Source: Symbiodinium natans (lineage: Eukaryota; Sar; Dinophyceae; Suessiales; Symbiodiniaceae). From it: 64,000 nucleotides of DNA. This document shows, piece by piece, positions 21,251 through 30,967 of this stretch. Each line of letters starts with the position of its first letter. Within the stretch, counting starts at the first letter, position 1. The stretch covers positions 50,001 through 114,000 of the forward strand of contig CAJNDS010002368.1 of the NCBI GenBank assembly GCA_905221605.1, written 5' to 3'. The notes below the pieces were generated by a model. The model saw only the letters and a list, made by a program, of their open reading frames with translations. It was not told the DNA's origin and made no database searches. A program made the translations under genes and the position numbers.

Positions 21251-21863
21251 ACATCTCAAGGTTTGGGGTTTATAGTTTGGTTAGGGTTTATAGGGTTAGG
21301 GTGTATTTAGGGGAAAAAGGGTTAGGCCGTATCTAGGGCATATAGGGTTAGGGTGCATTTAGGGTTTCTAGGGTTAGGGTGCATGTAGGGTTTAGGGTTT
21401 AGGAATAGTGTAATAAGCTTGTATAACGCCATCCATAAATCATATGACCACAATGCATACTGCAATGATCTAACAAAAACATCTTAGGGTTTTAGAGCTC
21501 GAAGCCTCGAAGCTACTAAAGCACTCCGAAACTGTTCACCCACAATCTTACGCACAACGGACGAACCCTACAATATAGGACGACTTCAGGAAAGGAGCTC
21601 AAAAAGCGGGCACAAAGGGTTGTAGAAGGGGTCTATGGCATGGGCCTAGACTAAGCCCTTGAAACTCCCTATATGAAGCAGGGTTTCTATTACTGTTATT
21701 GGTGAGTGTACATAAGGTTCCTTTTAAATATTGGTGAGTGTATATACCTGGTGTCCTTTTGGGGTACAAGAGATATATACCCCACTTCATATGAACCACA
21801 AGTCCTCCCGTCTGAAGATCTTTGATCCTAAACAAACTCACTGCTGCAGCATGACACAAAACC

Positions 21864-21993
21864 CTACTTGGAGGCTCAGGGTACTTATTAACCAATGGTA
21901 ACTGTACTTACAACCAACGTAAAAGCCACTTAAGTAATTTGGGTTCTAAGTACTGTGATAATTGGTAAATCAGTACCCTGAACCTTCAAGTAA
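21864..21993. mobile_element. TIR element, family C
   Basis: Ends CTACTTGGAGGCTCAGGGTA and TACCCTGAACCTTCAAGTAA are inverted repeats. Inside, TTATTAACCA and TGATAATTGG are also complementary-like. Other copies are at 39,543 and 44,605, and a partial one at 30,110. Confidence 0.7.
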
Positions 21994-22294
21994 GATGCTT
22001 TCCTGAAGCCTAGACCCTAAAGCCTGTGAAGCCTTATGGTGGTTTCCCGACATTGGGGGTACCTTCTTAGGGTCCGCATTACAAGGGAATCCTACTTTGT
22101 GTCTATTCTAGGGGTCCCCTATTTTCGTAAACCCCCTTAAAAACCCTAAACCTAAACCCTAAACTCTAAAACCCTAAACCCTAAACCCTAAACCCCCTTA
22201 AACCCAATGCATCTTAAGGTTTAGGGCTGTTTGGAGAGCTAGGGGTGGCCAACCGCACGGACTTCGATCAGCAAGCATATGGTGAGTCTCTTGG

Positions 22295-22472
22295 TATGCT
22301 AGGGTTTAGGGTTTAGGGTTTAGGGTTTAGGGTTTAGGGTTTAGGGCTTAGGGTTTAGGGTTTAGGGTTTAGGGTTTAGGGTTTAGGGATTGGGGTTTAG
22401 GGTTTAGGGTTTAGGGCTTAGGGCTTAGGGCTTAGGGCTTACGGTTTAGGGTTTAGGGTTTAGGGTTTAAGG
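22295..22472 (+). repeat. TTTAGGG array with CTTAGGG block
   Basis: About 25 units; 22,412-22,440 is a run of CTTAGGG variants. Confidence 0.9.
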
Positions 22473-22477
22473 TTTTG

Positions 22478-22536
22478 AGTCACGGGGTTTCCGCCTTCTT
22501 CCCCAGAGGACAAACGCCATTGAGAACCAGGAAGGT
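22478..22536 (-). CDS. Candidate internal exon, minus strand
   Basis: Acceptor AAAG|CTG and donor ACCCC|GTGACTC bound an open frame containing LTFLVLNGVCPLGKKAETP. Upstream at 22,770-22,862 another minus frame opens with MMAAIRWSADVMHTRLRVFR. Linkage is not proven. Confidence 0.4.
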
Positions 22537-22610
22537 CAGCTTTCTTTGTAAGCTTTACCTGTAGATTTTTAGCATTGGCCCTGGCCATCGATGGCAAATG
22601 ACCAAAAGCA

Positions 22611-22629
22611 GGGTGTGTGTGTGTGTGTG
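22611..22629. repeat. (GT)n microsatellite
   Basis: About nine GT dinucleotides. Confidence 0.9.
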
Positions 22630-23394
22630 CCAAAACAGGTGTATATACCCTGTTGAGGGGTCCCTAGAAAAAGGATAATGGCATGTTGAGGGCGGGGGAG
22701 GGGCGGGGGGCCCAGGGTCCACGTACACATAGTATATACTTGGGCCCTAAACGGGTGCAAGGGAAATTGGGGTTCCCCCAGTTGTGCGAGATCCTCCCAT
22801 GGTGCGGAAAACCCGTAGCCTCGTGTGCATGACGTCCGCACTCCATCTGATCGCAGCCATCATTCTTCCTGGTCCCGGACACAGGGCTGCAACTATCCCT
22901 TCCATTCTTAGAACCATACTTGAAACTCTTTATAACCCTACTTTCAACCCTGCTTAAGTTACCCTTTCCACCACGTTTTTAACCCTACTTGGCTACCCAC
23001 GAACCTCCAAGCATTCCGTAATGTTCGGAACCCTCTATACTTCGTGGGCAGGTTCAACATTCGGGAAAAGATGTCAAGGCCACTCTCAATACCCCAAAAA
23101 ACCTCCCTAAGCCCTATACCCTGAACCCAGGTTTAGGGTTTAGGGTTTAGGGTTTAGGGTTTAGGGTTTAGGGTTTAGGGTTTAGGGTTTAGGGTTTCCG
23201 GTTTAGGGATCGGGTTTAGGGTTAGGGTTTAGGGTTATAGATCATTGTTCATGCGAGCCGTCGCCGCTCGGCCTCCGGCGTAAACCCTAAACCCTAAACC
23301 CTAAACCCTAAACCCTAAACCCTAAACCCTAAGCCCCCCAAACCCGCCCTAATTCATTATAGGGTCTTAAGGGAGGGAGGGTTCATGGGGGAAG

Positions 23395-23553
23395 GGGCGG
23401 GGGGGGGGGGGGGCGGGGGGGGGCGGGGGGGGGGGCGGGGGGGGGGCGGGGGGGGGGCGGGGGGGGGCGGGGGGGGGGGGGGGGGGGGGGCGGGGGGGGG
23501 GGGCGGGGGGGGGGGGCGGGGGGGGGGGGGGGGGGGGGCGGGGGGGGGGGGGT

Positions 23554-23586
<33 letters not shown>

Positions 23587-23608
23587 CGGGGGGGGGGGGG
23601 GGCGGGTA
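23395..23608. repeat. 214-bp G tract with periodic single C
   Basis: The stretch is almost only G, with a single C every 8-20 bases and one T. The glycine/alanine reading frame is an artefact. It could form G-quadruplexes; length is probably uncertain in any assembly. Confidence 0.95.
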
Positions 23609-24013
23609 AAATATAGAGGCCTTAGTAACTAGAATAGGGTTTTGTTGGTTCTTATTGTGATACTATAAAGGGACCATCAGGGAATACTATTCGTAATGGT
23701 TCCGACCCCCATATTCGGTGCCTAGGGAACCTTCGGGAAGCTTGGGGAGCCTTAGTAGGGAGTATCAGGGGATCTTGGGTTTAGGGTTTAGGGTTTAGGG
23801 TTTAGGGTTTAGGGTTTAGGGTTTAGGGTTTAAACCCTCCATCCCCCCTCCTTTAAGATTAAATTCTAGAAACCTACCCAGACCCTAAGACTCTGAACCC
23901 TCAACCTGCATCTGCAAGTTCCTACTTGGGGTTGAGGGTTTCGGGTTTAGGTTTCAGGCTTTAGGGTTTAGGGTTTCGAGTTTAGGGTTTAGGGCCCTAA
24001 GCGCCCCAAACCC

Positions 24014-24080
24014 TCAACCCAAGCCTGCAAACTGAAAATTAAATTCTCCTCCATTGGGCAGTTCTCTCAAATCAGGGTCC
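24014..24080 (-). CDS. Candidate terminal exon, minus strand
   Basis: Acceptor CCCTACAG|G starts a frame containing DPDLRELPNGGEFNFQFAGL and ending in TGA at 24,014. It may follow the cysteine-rich exon at 24,225-24,305, but the phases I could find do not join directly. Confidence 0.4.
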
Positions 24081-24224
24081 CTGTAGGGGGTGCGTATGAT
24101 GCAGGACCCAAGAAGGACCCTAAATTACAAATCCCTAAACCCTAAACCCTACACCCTAAACCCTAATCCCTAAGCCCTAAACCCTAAACCCACCAAAAAA
24201 GAAGCCACAAATTCTAAGAACTAC

Positions 24225-24305
24225 TCCACTACTGCCGCTAAGTGGCTCGATGACGCGGCCGCACTTGGGGCAGCACCTGCTTCGTTGCGCAGCATGGAGT
24301 TGATC
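24225..24305 (-). CDS. Cysteine-pair exon, half zinc-ribbon-like
   Basis: Acceptor CGCAG|GAT and donor GTGGA|GTAGTTC bound 27 codons in phase 0. The peptide contains RSRCCPKCGRVIEPLSG, a CPxCG knuckle typical of one half of a zinc ribbon; the second cysteine pair would have to come from another exon. All three frames of this GC-rich island are partly open, so the call rests on splice sites and the cysteine motif. Confidence 0.45.
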
Positions 24306-24364
24306 CTGCGAACTCCCTCAAACCCTATGGAGGGTTAGGGTTTAGGGTTTAGGGTTTAGGGTTT

Positions 24365-24452
24365 AGGGTTTGGGGTTTGGGGTTTGGGGTTTGGGGTTTG
24401 GGGTTTGGGGTTTGGGGTTTGGGGTTTGGGGTTTGGGGTTTGGGGTTTGGGG
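24365..24452 (+). repeat. TTTGGGG heptamer array
   Basis: Twelve tandem GGGTTTG units. The open frame over it is a repeat artefact. Confidence 0.95.
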
Positions 24453-24599
24453 TTCATAATCTAGGGTTTAGGGTTTACCCCGAAACTAAACCCCAGACCC
24501 CTAAACCCGACAAAACCCGAAGACGCTTCCCTAAACTCTTATTCGGGTTTACAGGGCTCAGGCCCGACGGATGCCTTGGGTTTTTTAAGGGATAGGCAT

Positions 24600-24720
24600 G
24601 TTTTGTAACTAGGTTGCCCAGTAACCTAGGATGAAAAAGGGTGCCCTTTCTTGCTTAAAGGGGTTTATGAGGGAACCTAAACCTACCGAAAAGGGAAGAA
24701 GGGTACTACTGGGCATCCTG
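24600..24720. repeat. Dispersed element, family D
   Basis: The core GGGTGCCCTTT...AAGGG.TTATGAGGGAACCTAAA...GGGTACTACTGGGCATCC recurs at 26,757-26,855, 27,361-27,475, 42,078-42,160 and 47,090-47,190. Two of these copies lie inside phased introns of the ceramidase-like gene. No coding capacity. Confidence 0.65.
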
Positions 24721-25084
24721 CAAGGTTTAGGGTGTGAATTTCGGGCTTACAAGGGTTTAAAGTTGAGGGTTTTGGGCTTGGGCTGGGGAGCAGGTCATTT
24801 TTGGGGTTTCAGGGTGTTGGGGGGCAGGGGGGGGTTGGGGGTTGGGCGTCTGGGTTTTGTGGGGTTTTGGGGGTTCGGATTGCCGTAAAGGCCGTTTGCC
24901 CCCAGAAAGTCTGAAACTTCCCCACAGAAGAAAAGGCCCAAACCTGAACTCTAAACTCCCCCAAACAGCCACTTTTCCACTTGAGCACTCCAGCGCATGA
25001 CACAAAACTAGAAAAAGCACTCCAAGACCCAAGAGTAACCTAGGAATGGGAAGGCTGCCCTTTTTGGATTAGGGGTTGGGGGCT

Positions 25085-25195
25085 AGGGTTTAGGGTTTAG
25101 GGTTTAGGGTTTAGGGTTCAGGGTTCAGGGTTTAGGGTTTAGGGTTTAGGGTTTAGGGTTTAGGGTTTAGGGTTTAGGGTTTAGGGTTTGAGGCT
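25085..25195 (+). repeat. TTTAGGG array
   Basis: About 15 TTTAGGG/TTCAGGG units. Confidence 0.9.
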
Positions 25196-25316
25196 TAGGG
25201 TTCCCTTCTTGGTCACACCAGGCTGGTATGTGGGGAACCTAGACCCCCAAAGGGGGATTGAGGCCTCCGTTGGAACATCCTTATCCCCACACCCCAAAAG
25301 GTATACTAAACCTACC

Positions 25317-25417
25317 TCTGGAGTAGACCCAGAAAAAAAGGTATATACTTTTTAGGTATAAGTAGCTATACTGGGAACCCAAAACCAAAAAAAGTATTAA
25401 AGTATAGTACTCCAAAG
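25317..25417. mobile_element. TIR element, family B copy
   Basis: Ends CTCTGGAGTAGACCC and GTACTCCAAAG mirror the intron-like element at 15,096-15,202, with the same internal AAGTAGCTAT segment. On the minus strand it would give GC and AG borders. Confidence 0.6.
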
Positions 25418-25436
25418 CCCAGTAAAGGGAATCCCA

Positions 25437-25633
25437 CTAGTCATCCTTCAACCATGTTCCAACTTTCTGGAGTTTACTGTTTGGGTCCTTGACTCCGAGA
25501 CCAAACCGAGGGCACTCTTCAGTGCTGAAGACAGCCACTTGCAGCGAACTGCAAATCCCCCTAAGACTGAACGCGCGAAGCGCAAAATGCGGGGAATGTA
25601 CCCAGAGAGCCCAAAACCCCACGCCCTTAGCAT
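25437..25633 (-). CDS. Candidate coding segment downstream of the ceramidase-like gene
   Basis: Two overlapping minus frames are open. One reads RFARSVLGGFAVRCKWLSSA; the other FALRAFSLRGICSSLQVAVF. No telomere motif inside. It may be an exon of the next minus gene or 3' untranslated sequence. Confidence 0.3.
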
Positions 25634-25840
25634 GCTTTGATATTCGGTAGTTCAGAGGTATTGGGCTCTTTGGGGGCGTGTCTGTGTGTGTGCCACGTTT
25701 TCGCCGCCAAGGGGCGACAGCACAAGGACATGTCTGACAGGGAAGGGGAGCTAGTCCGATGATATCAAGGTCCGTGCATGCTTAACACCATGAGCATCCA
25801 GACTTCCTGTAGCTCCTCTGGTGGCGCACAGAGGTTTTAA

Positions 25841-28068
25841 TCAAGATCCGCCTCCTAGCAGCTGCAGTAGCTCAACGCACGTCCTTGTGGCTAGGAAGTT
25901 CAAGAGCATGGCTGCTGCCGTGAGCACGTGCATGAGCCCCACGAGCTGGAAAAGGGACGAGGGCCGGCACATGACTTGGTGGTCATCCAAGACCTATGCT
26001 GAACTTGGACCCCTGGGAATAATTAGAAAACCTTGGCTGTTTCTTAGGAATTAGAGTACCCAAGAATTGAACATTGTTCCTAACAATTACTAAGAGACCT
26101 TGAAGGTGTATCCCACCAGCCACATGGCCACGGAGCTCCACATGAAGTAGCGAATGCGTCGGCGAGCTAGGCGAGCGGCAATACTGAGCTCGAGGCCGTT
26201 TCGGAGCTCTTGCAAGCAATGCCAAGTAGTCAGCTCCACGAACGCGAGAGCCGAAAAGCAAAGCAGCCCAGAAGCCAGCAGTGTGATGGACCAGGCGGCA
26301 GGGCTATGGCAGGCGTCTTCCAGTGAGCAGAAGCAGCCGCAATTGAAGCACAGGCTCAGCAAGAGGCTGAGAGTGCAAGCCTATACCCCCCTTAGAACCT
26401 TAATAAAAATAGTATGTTTTAAGTATCCTCTTGGGTTTTATACAAACAAAAACGTAATCAACATAGTATGTTTAAGTATCCTCTTGGGTTTTATACAAAC
26501 AAAAAATTTAAAAAAAATGATTCCCAAGGAAGATAGAGGAGCGAGGTAGAGAGTCGCCCAGATCCAGCCCCGGACGGGCTGACGCGCCAAAGCGTGGCCA
26601 GCAACGACCATCCCAAAGCCCTGCCCTGCAAAGCTTGCAATCCTAGCTTGAGGGTTTAGGGTTTAGGGTTTAGGGTTAGGGTTTAGGGTTTAGGGTTTAG
26701 GGTTTGGGGTTTGGGGTTTGGGGTTTGGGGTTTGGGGGTTTAGGGTTTAGGGATTAAAACAGGGTGCCCCCCTTGTTGTTGCTCAAAAGGGTTTTTGTTT
26801 ATAAGGGAACCTAAACCCCTAAAAAAAGGGAATAAGGCTACTACACTGGGCATCCGAGAATCATTGTCCGCCAGTCGAGGATATTCATCTGCCGTGTCAG
26901 GGAGGCGTGGTAGGCAAAGGAGGCGAGACCTTCGGCCACCACGGCTGCGCCAAAGACCAGCGCGTGGAAGATCATGGGCCCTGGTATGGGACCATCTTTC
27001 CCTGTCGTGGCCTCTTGGTGGCCCAGTTAGGGTTTAGGGTTTAGGGTTTAGGGTTTAGGGTTTAAGGGTTTAAGGGTTTAAGGGTTTAAGGGTTTAAGGG
27101 TTTAAGGGTTTAAGGGTTTAAGGGTTTAAGGGTTTAAGGGTTTAAGGGCTTAAGGGTTTAAGGGTTTAAGGGTTTCTCATACCCCTTGTTTTGGGGTTGG
27201 TTACTTTACATAAGGGGAACAAAGAACCAACCAACAAAAAGGGGGAAAAAGAGGCACGACTGGGCGAGCAAGGGCCTTGAGGAGATCCGAGATGGCCATG
27301 GAAAGGATGAAGAGGCCCACTGCTAGGAACCTAGTTCATGGTGGGGATAGGATTTAAAAAACTAGGCTGCCCAGCAACCAAGGCTTAAAAAGGGTGCCCT
27401 TTTTTGCTTTAAAGGGGCTTATAAGGGAACCTAAACCCCCCAAAAAGGGAATAAGGGTACTACTGGGCATCCTAGAAGAAGCAGATTTCTATTCCTTATG
27501 GGGTTTAAGTACACTCAAAAGTGCAAAATGTTACCCAGCTATGACAAAGGAACCCAAGGCTGCTAAAGGCATTGGCCGGCGCGCGGACGAGCTGGAACAT
27601 CCGGGGCCTCTCGCAGGCGTTGTAGACGCATTCGGGGCGTTCAGGGCTTTGAAGGAGCACTTGGCTCCAGGTCAGCTGCTGCCCATGCTCCGTCCCAGAA
27701 CAGCGACAGGACATGCACGGAGACAGGGCATCCCACAATTCGTAGCCGAACTTTGCGGGCGGTGCCGCGCCGCGCTGTTGCAAGTGCGAGCACTGCACGA
27801 AGCTCAGTCCAGCCAGGAGGGACTGTTCCTCTGGTGGCGAGTCAAGAAGCGAGGGGTTTCTCAAGGGCCTCTGCAAGGGGGTTAGGGCTTAAACCCTCAA
27901 CCCTAAATAACCCTAAGCCCTATAAGCTATAAGCCCTAAGCCCTAAGCCCTGAGCCCTAAGCCCTAAACCCTGAACCCTAAACCTGAAAAAGAGAGACAC
28001 GCGACCTCCTCGAGGCTCCACCGCGTCGCTGCCAGGGCTGGGAGGCTGAAGAGCACCAACCGGATCAT
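25841..28068 (-). CDS. Alkaline-ceramidase/CREST-family seven-membrane-span protein, spliced
   Basis: Seven exons join in phase: 28006-28068, 27554-27870, 27276-27330, 26863-27011, 26543-26642, 26099-26380 and 25841-25993, coding for 372 residues from ATG to TGA. A signal peptide (MIRLVLFSLPALAA) precedes a cysteine-rich luminal stretch, then a CERPR...RAPANAFSSL block (107-126) like the C-E/N-S motif before TM1 of ceramidases. Seven hydrophobic segments follow. CREST signatures are present: S176-x3-H180, then D191 followed by a MI dipeptide. The last span has CRPSSLFQLVGLMHVLTA, where family members have HxxxH; the first histidine is V340 while H344 is kept. Donors are GT four times in all, GC twice and GA (or GC, ending at 26,872) once. 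A membrane hydrolase is likely by family; the missing histidine makes activity doubtful. Confidence 0.7.
25994..26098 (-). other. Intron 6 of the ceramidase-like gene, made of a dispersed repeat
   Basis: A 105-nt GT-AG intron with AGGTCT at both borders. Its centre (plus strand GGCTGTTTCTTAGGAATTAG and AGTACCCA) matches the tandem block at 45,979-46,090. Confidence 0.6.
26381..26542 (-). other. Intron 5 of the ceramidase-like gene, with internal duplication
   Basis: A GC-AG intron of 162 nt. TATCCTCTTGGGTTTTATAC followed by AAACAAAAA occurs twice, about 51 bp apart, and the 3' end (plus-strand CCTATACCCCCCTTAGAACC) also occurs at 15,286-15,305. Confidence 0.6.
26643..26862 (-). other. Intron 4 of the ceramidase-like gene
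   Basis: Contains TTTAGGG and TTTGGGG arrays (26,650-26,755) and a family D element (26,757-26,855) whose end lies within a few bases of the donor. Confidence 0.55.
27012..27275 (-). other. Intron 3 of the ceramidase-like gene with TTTAAGGG array
   Basis: A GC-AG intron holding about 14 tandem TTTAAGGG octamers (27,062-27,175), a few TTTAGGG heptamers and a family D-like fragment (27,180-27,260). Confidence 0.6.
27331..27553 (-). other. Intron 2 of the ceramidase-like gene with family D element
   Basis: A GT-AG intron of 223 nt with GGTTCCT at both borders, a sign of target duplication. Family D occupies 27,361-27,475. The plus-strand open frame 27,394-27,885 is a shadow of this intron and exon 2. 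Confidence 0.6.
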
Positions 28069-28197
28069 GGCAGCGGGCGTAGAGCTTAGGGTTTAGGGTT
28101 TAGGGTTTAGGGTGTAGGGTTTAGGGTTTAGGGTTTAGGGTTTAGGGTTTGGGGTTTAGGGTTTAGGGTTTAGGGTTTAGGGTTTCGGGCTTGGGGT

Positions 28198-28430
28198 TTA
28201 GGGGTTTCGGGTGTAGGGCTTAGGGCACTGGAGGGCCATGGCAGCGGGCGCTCTAGGTCGGGACCTTTGCTGAATAGACCTTCTGAAATTCAAGGAAGCT
28301 TCGTGCAGATATCCGAGGCCCTGAGCCCTAAAAACAGAAGTCAAGGCTTGGACTTCCGAGGGAGCAAGATCCTTGGAGCCCCACACCTGAAACTGAAACG
28401 CAAGGGCTCTTGAGCAAAACGCGCACAAGC
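28198..28430 (-). other. Probable leader region of the ceramidase-like gene
   Basis: A unique segment upstream (minus sense) of the ATG at 28,068. CGCCCGCTGCCATG occurs both at the ATG and near 28,236-28,250, flanking a TTTAGGG array, so a leader intron is likely. An open minus frame over it might be untranslated leader or an extra N-terminal exon. No clear dinoflagellate spliced-leader relic seen. Confidence 0.35.
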
Positions 28431-28439
28431 CAAGGCTGA

Positions 28440-28550
28440 AGGGGTTTAGGGTTTAGGGTTTAGGGTTTAGGGTTTAGGGTTTAGGGTTTAGGGTTTAGGG
28501 TTTAGGGTTTAGGGTTTAGGGCTTAGGGTTTAGGGTTTAGGGTTTAGGGG
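28440..28550 (+). repeat. TTTAGGG array
   Basis: Fifteen TTTAGGG units with one CTTAGGG. Confidence 0.9.
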
Positions 28551-29157
28551 GAGGCATCGAGCTCTCTCTGCGTAAGAATGTGGGCCAGCTCTTGCGAGCC
28601 CCTGGCAGACCCCAAGCTCCTCCCTCAACCCTAAACCCTCAAGGGATCATGTAAACCCTAAACCCTAAACCCTAAGCCCTAAACCCTAAACCTAAAGCTT
28701 AAACCCTAAACCCTAAACCCTAAACCCTAAACCCTAAACCCTCAACCCTAAAACGCCAAGCCCTAAAACCCTAAGCCCTATGTAAGGTCGGTTTGGGAAC
28801 TTCTGGATTCGGCCTGGCAAGACTTGATCTTCTTCGCCTTCAAACCCAAAGCCGCCCCAACATCGAAGTCCACAGGGGCTTAGGGGTTAGGGGTCGAGGG
28901 CTTTAGGGTCACAGGGGCTTAGGGCTGCCAAGGTTTTGGGGTGCAGGGTTTTAGGGGTTTAGGGTTTAGGCTTTGGGGTCTGGGGCTTTGCGACCCCGGT
29001 TGGCAATTGCCCTCAACCCCTACACCTGACATCCTACACCCCTAAACCTGACATGGGAGTGATCTTCGGTGGGAATTGGGAGGTGGAACCTCAGGAGCTC
29101 AACCATAAGAGGTATATTTAGAAGGGGACGCAAAACCCAAGACGCCAACACCCTAAA

Positions 29158-29222
29158 CCCTCTCAACCCTCTCAACCCTCTCAACCCTCTCAACCCTCTC
29201 AACCCTCTCAACCCTCTCAACC
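29158..29222 (-). repeat. CTCTCAACCC decamer array
   Basis: Six or seven perfect 10-bp CAACCCTCTC units, a longer relative of the telomere motif. Confidence 0.9.
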
Positions 29223-29278
29223 CCCTTAACCCTTAACCCTAACCCCCAAGCCCTTAACCCTAAACCCGAAACCCCGAC

Positions 29279-29371
29279 CGGCTCCTGCCGGTCCCGCTGC
29301 TGCTCGAGTCTTCGGCGTCGGCGTTGCTCGTTCTCAAAGCCAGGCAGGCCCTCGAAGCATCGTTGGCAATT
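29279..29371 (-). CDS. Candidate exon, minus-strand gene at 29.3-33.1 kb
   Basis: The minus frame contains NCQRCFEGLPGFENEQRRRR followed by RLEQQRDRQEP, then a CCG|GTCGGG donor. The CxxC and charged coiled-coil-like tail look protein-like. Function unknown. Confidence 0.45.
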
Positions 29372-29903
29372 GAGGTTTAGGGTTTAGGGTTTAGGGTTTA
29401 GGGTTTAGGGTCTAGGGCTTAGGGTTTAGGCATCCGTAACAAAAGCAAACCCATGCAACTAGCTAATCTTTACTTGTGTCTCAGATGTACGAGTTTTCGA
29501 TGATGGCGGTTGCCCACAACAATGGACCGCTGTTCTTACACGCACAGCGCCCGTTCCTTGCTAAGTTCCTCTTCCTAAAACCCAAAAGGCTTTCAGCCCA
29601 AGGCCCTTGAAGCCCTCCAAGGCCCTTGAAGCCCTACACCCCTAAACTGCCTAAACCCAAAACCGAAGCCCTACACCCGGGCTGAGGGTTTAGCCTTAGG
29701 CTCCCCTTAAAGCCCCCAAAAACACTTTAAAGCCCCCTCAACAGCCTCACCTTAAAGCCGCAAGCCCTAAAACCCTAAACCCAAAACCCAAAACCTTAAA
29801 CCAAAAAAACCCGAAACCCTAAACCCTAACCCTAAACCCTAAACCCGAAACCCTAAACCCGAAACCCTAAACCCTAAACCCTAAACCCTAAACCCTCAAG
29901 GGC

Positions 29904-29984
29904 CTTGGTCGGCAGATCCTCCCAGGGATCCTCGCCGGGGCCGGCAGCTGCGGCTTCCGGGCGCGCAAGGGCCGCAGCCCAGGC
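29904..29984 (-). CDS. Internal exon, minus-strand gene at 29.3-33.1 kb
   Basis: Acceptor CCTAG|GCC and GC donor ACCAAG|GCCC bound 27 codons in phase 0 (contains AAAAGPGEDPWEDLPTK). Arrays on both sides. Unknown function. Confidence 0.45.
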
Positions 29985-30110
29985 CTAGGGTTTAGGGTTT
30001 AGGGTTTAGGGTTTAGGGTTTAGGGTTTAGGGTTTAGGGTTTAGGGTTTAGGGTTTAGGGTTTAGGGTTTAGGGTTTAGGGTTTAGGGTTTAGGGTTTAG
30101 GGTTTAGGGC
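29985..30110 (+). repeat. TTTAGGG array
   Basis: Eighteen perfect TTTAGGG units beside the exon ending at 29,984. A partial family C element follows (30,112-30,200). Confidence 0.9.
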
Positions 30111-30888
30111 TGCTTGGAGGTTCATGGTACTTATTAACCAGCTATAACTGTAACTCGAATCCACTTATAAGCCCCTTAAGTGCCCTAACATGGCTATAAG
30201 TAGATGAGGAGGGGTTGGGGAGTTGAGGGTTTAGGGTTTAGCATTTGTAGTGTTCGGGGAAGCGTTTATAGGGTTCAGGGTTGATAGGGTTTACAGGGTT
30301 TAGGGTTTATAGGGTTTAGGGTTTATACGGTCTCGGATTTATAAGTCTTAGGGTGTTTAGACGGTTAGGTTTAGAGTTTAGGGTTTAGGGTTTAGGGTTT
30401 AGGGTTTAGGGTTTAGGGTTTAGGGTTTAGGGTTTAGGGGCGTTTAGGGCCTGGGGTGAAGAGGGTTTAGGGCTCTGGTGAATGGGGTTTAGGGTTTGGG
30501 CAGCTTGAGGCTTAAGGAGTTGGTTTAGGGTTTAGGGTTTAGGGTTTAGGGTTTAGGGTTTAGGGTTTGGGGTTTGGGGTTTGGGGTTTGGGGTTTACGG
30601 GTTTAGGGGGGTTAGGGTTCAGGGGTAGGGTTTGGGGTGTATGGGGTTTAAGGGGTGTTGCAGGTTCAAGCCGGGTCTTCCCCCAGACGTCCCTAGAGAC
30701 CCCACTGCCCCAACCACCTGCAAGACCCTCGATCCTCAACCGTAAAGCCTCCCCTACACCCAAAAACCCGAAACCCAAAACCTTGCACCCTAAACCCTAA
30801 ACCCTACACCCTATAAACCCTAAACCCCAAACCCTATAAACCCTAAACCCTAAACCCTATAAACCCTAAACCCTATAAACCCTAAAAC

Positions 30889-30967
30889 CCTGAACCAGCG
30901 CGCCTCTAGGAACTTGGAAGACTCGCCGCCGCCCTTCTCTTGCAGCTCCTCGCCCGGTGCCGCCCTT
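30889..30967 (-). CDS. Internal exon, minus-strand gene at 29.3-33.1 kb
   Basis: Acceptor TTTGTAG|A and donor TTCAGG|GTTTTAG bound a 79-nt open frame (contains APGEELQEKGGGESSKFLEA then RWFR). Unknown function. Confidence 0.45.

Noticed and set aside
23385-23609. Glycine/alanine ORF over the G tract
   Set aside because: Pure translation of a homopolymer-like repeat; no protein evidence.
27394-27885. 163-residue plus-strand ORF, the second longest frame in the window
   Set aside because: It is antisense to exon 2 and intron 2 of the phased ceramidase-like gene.
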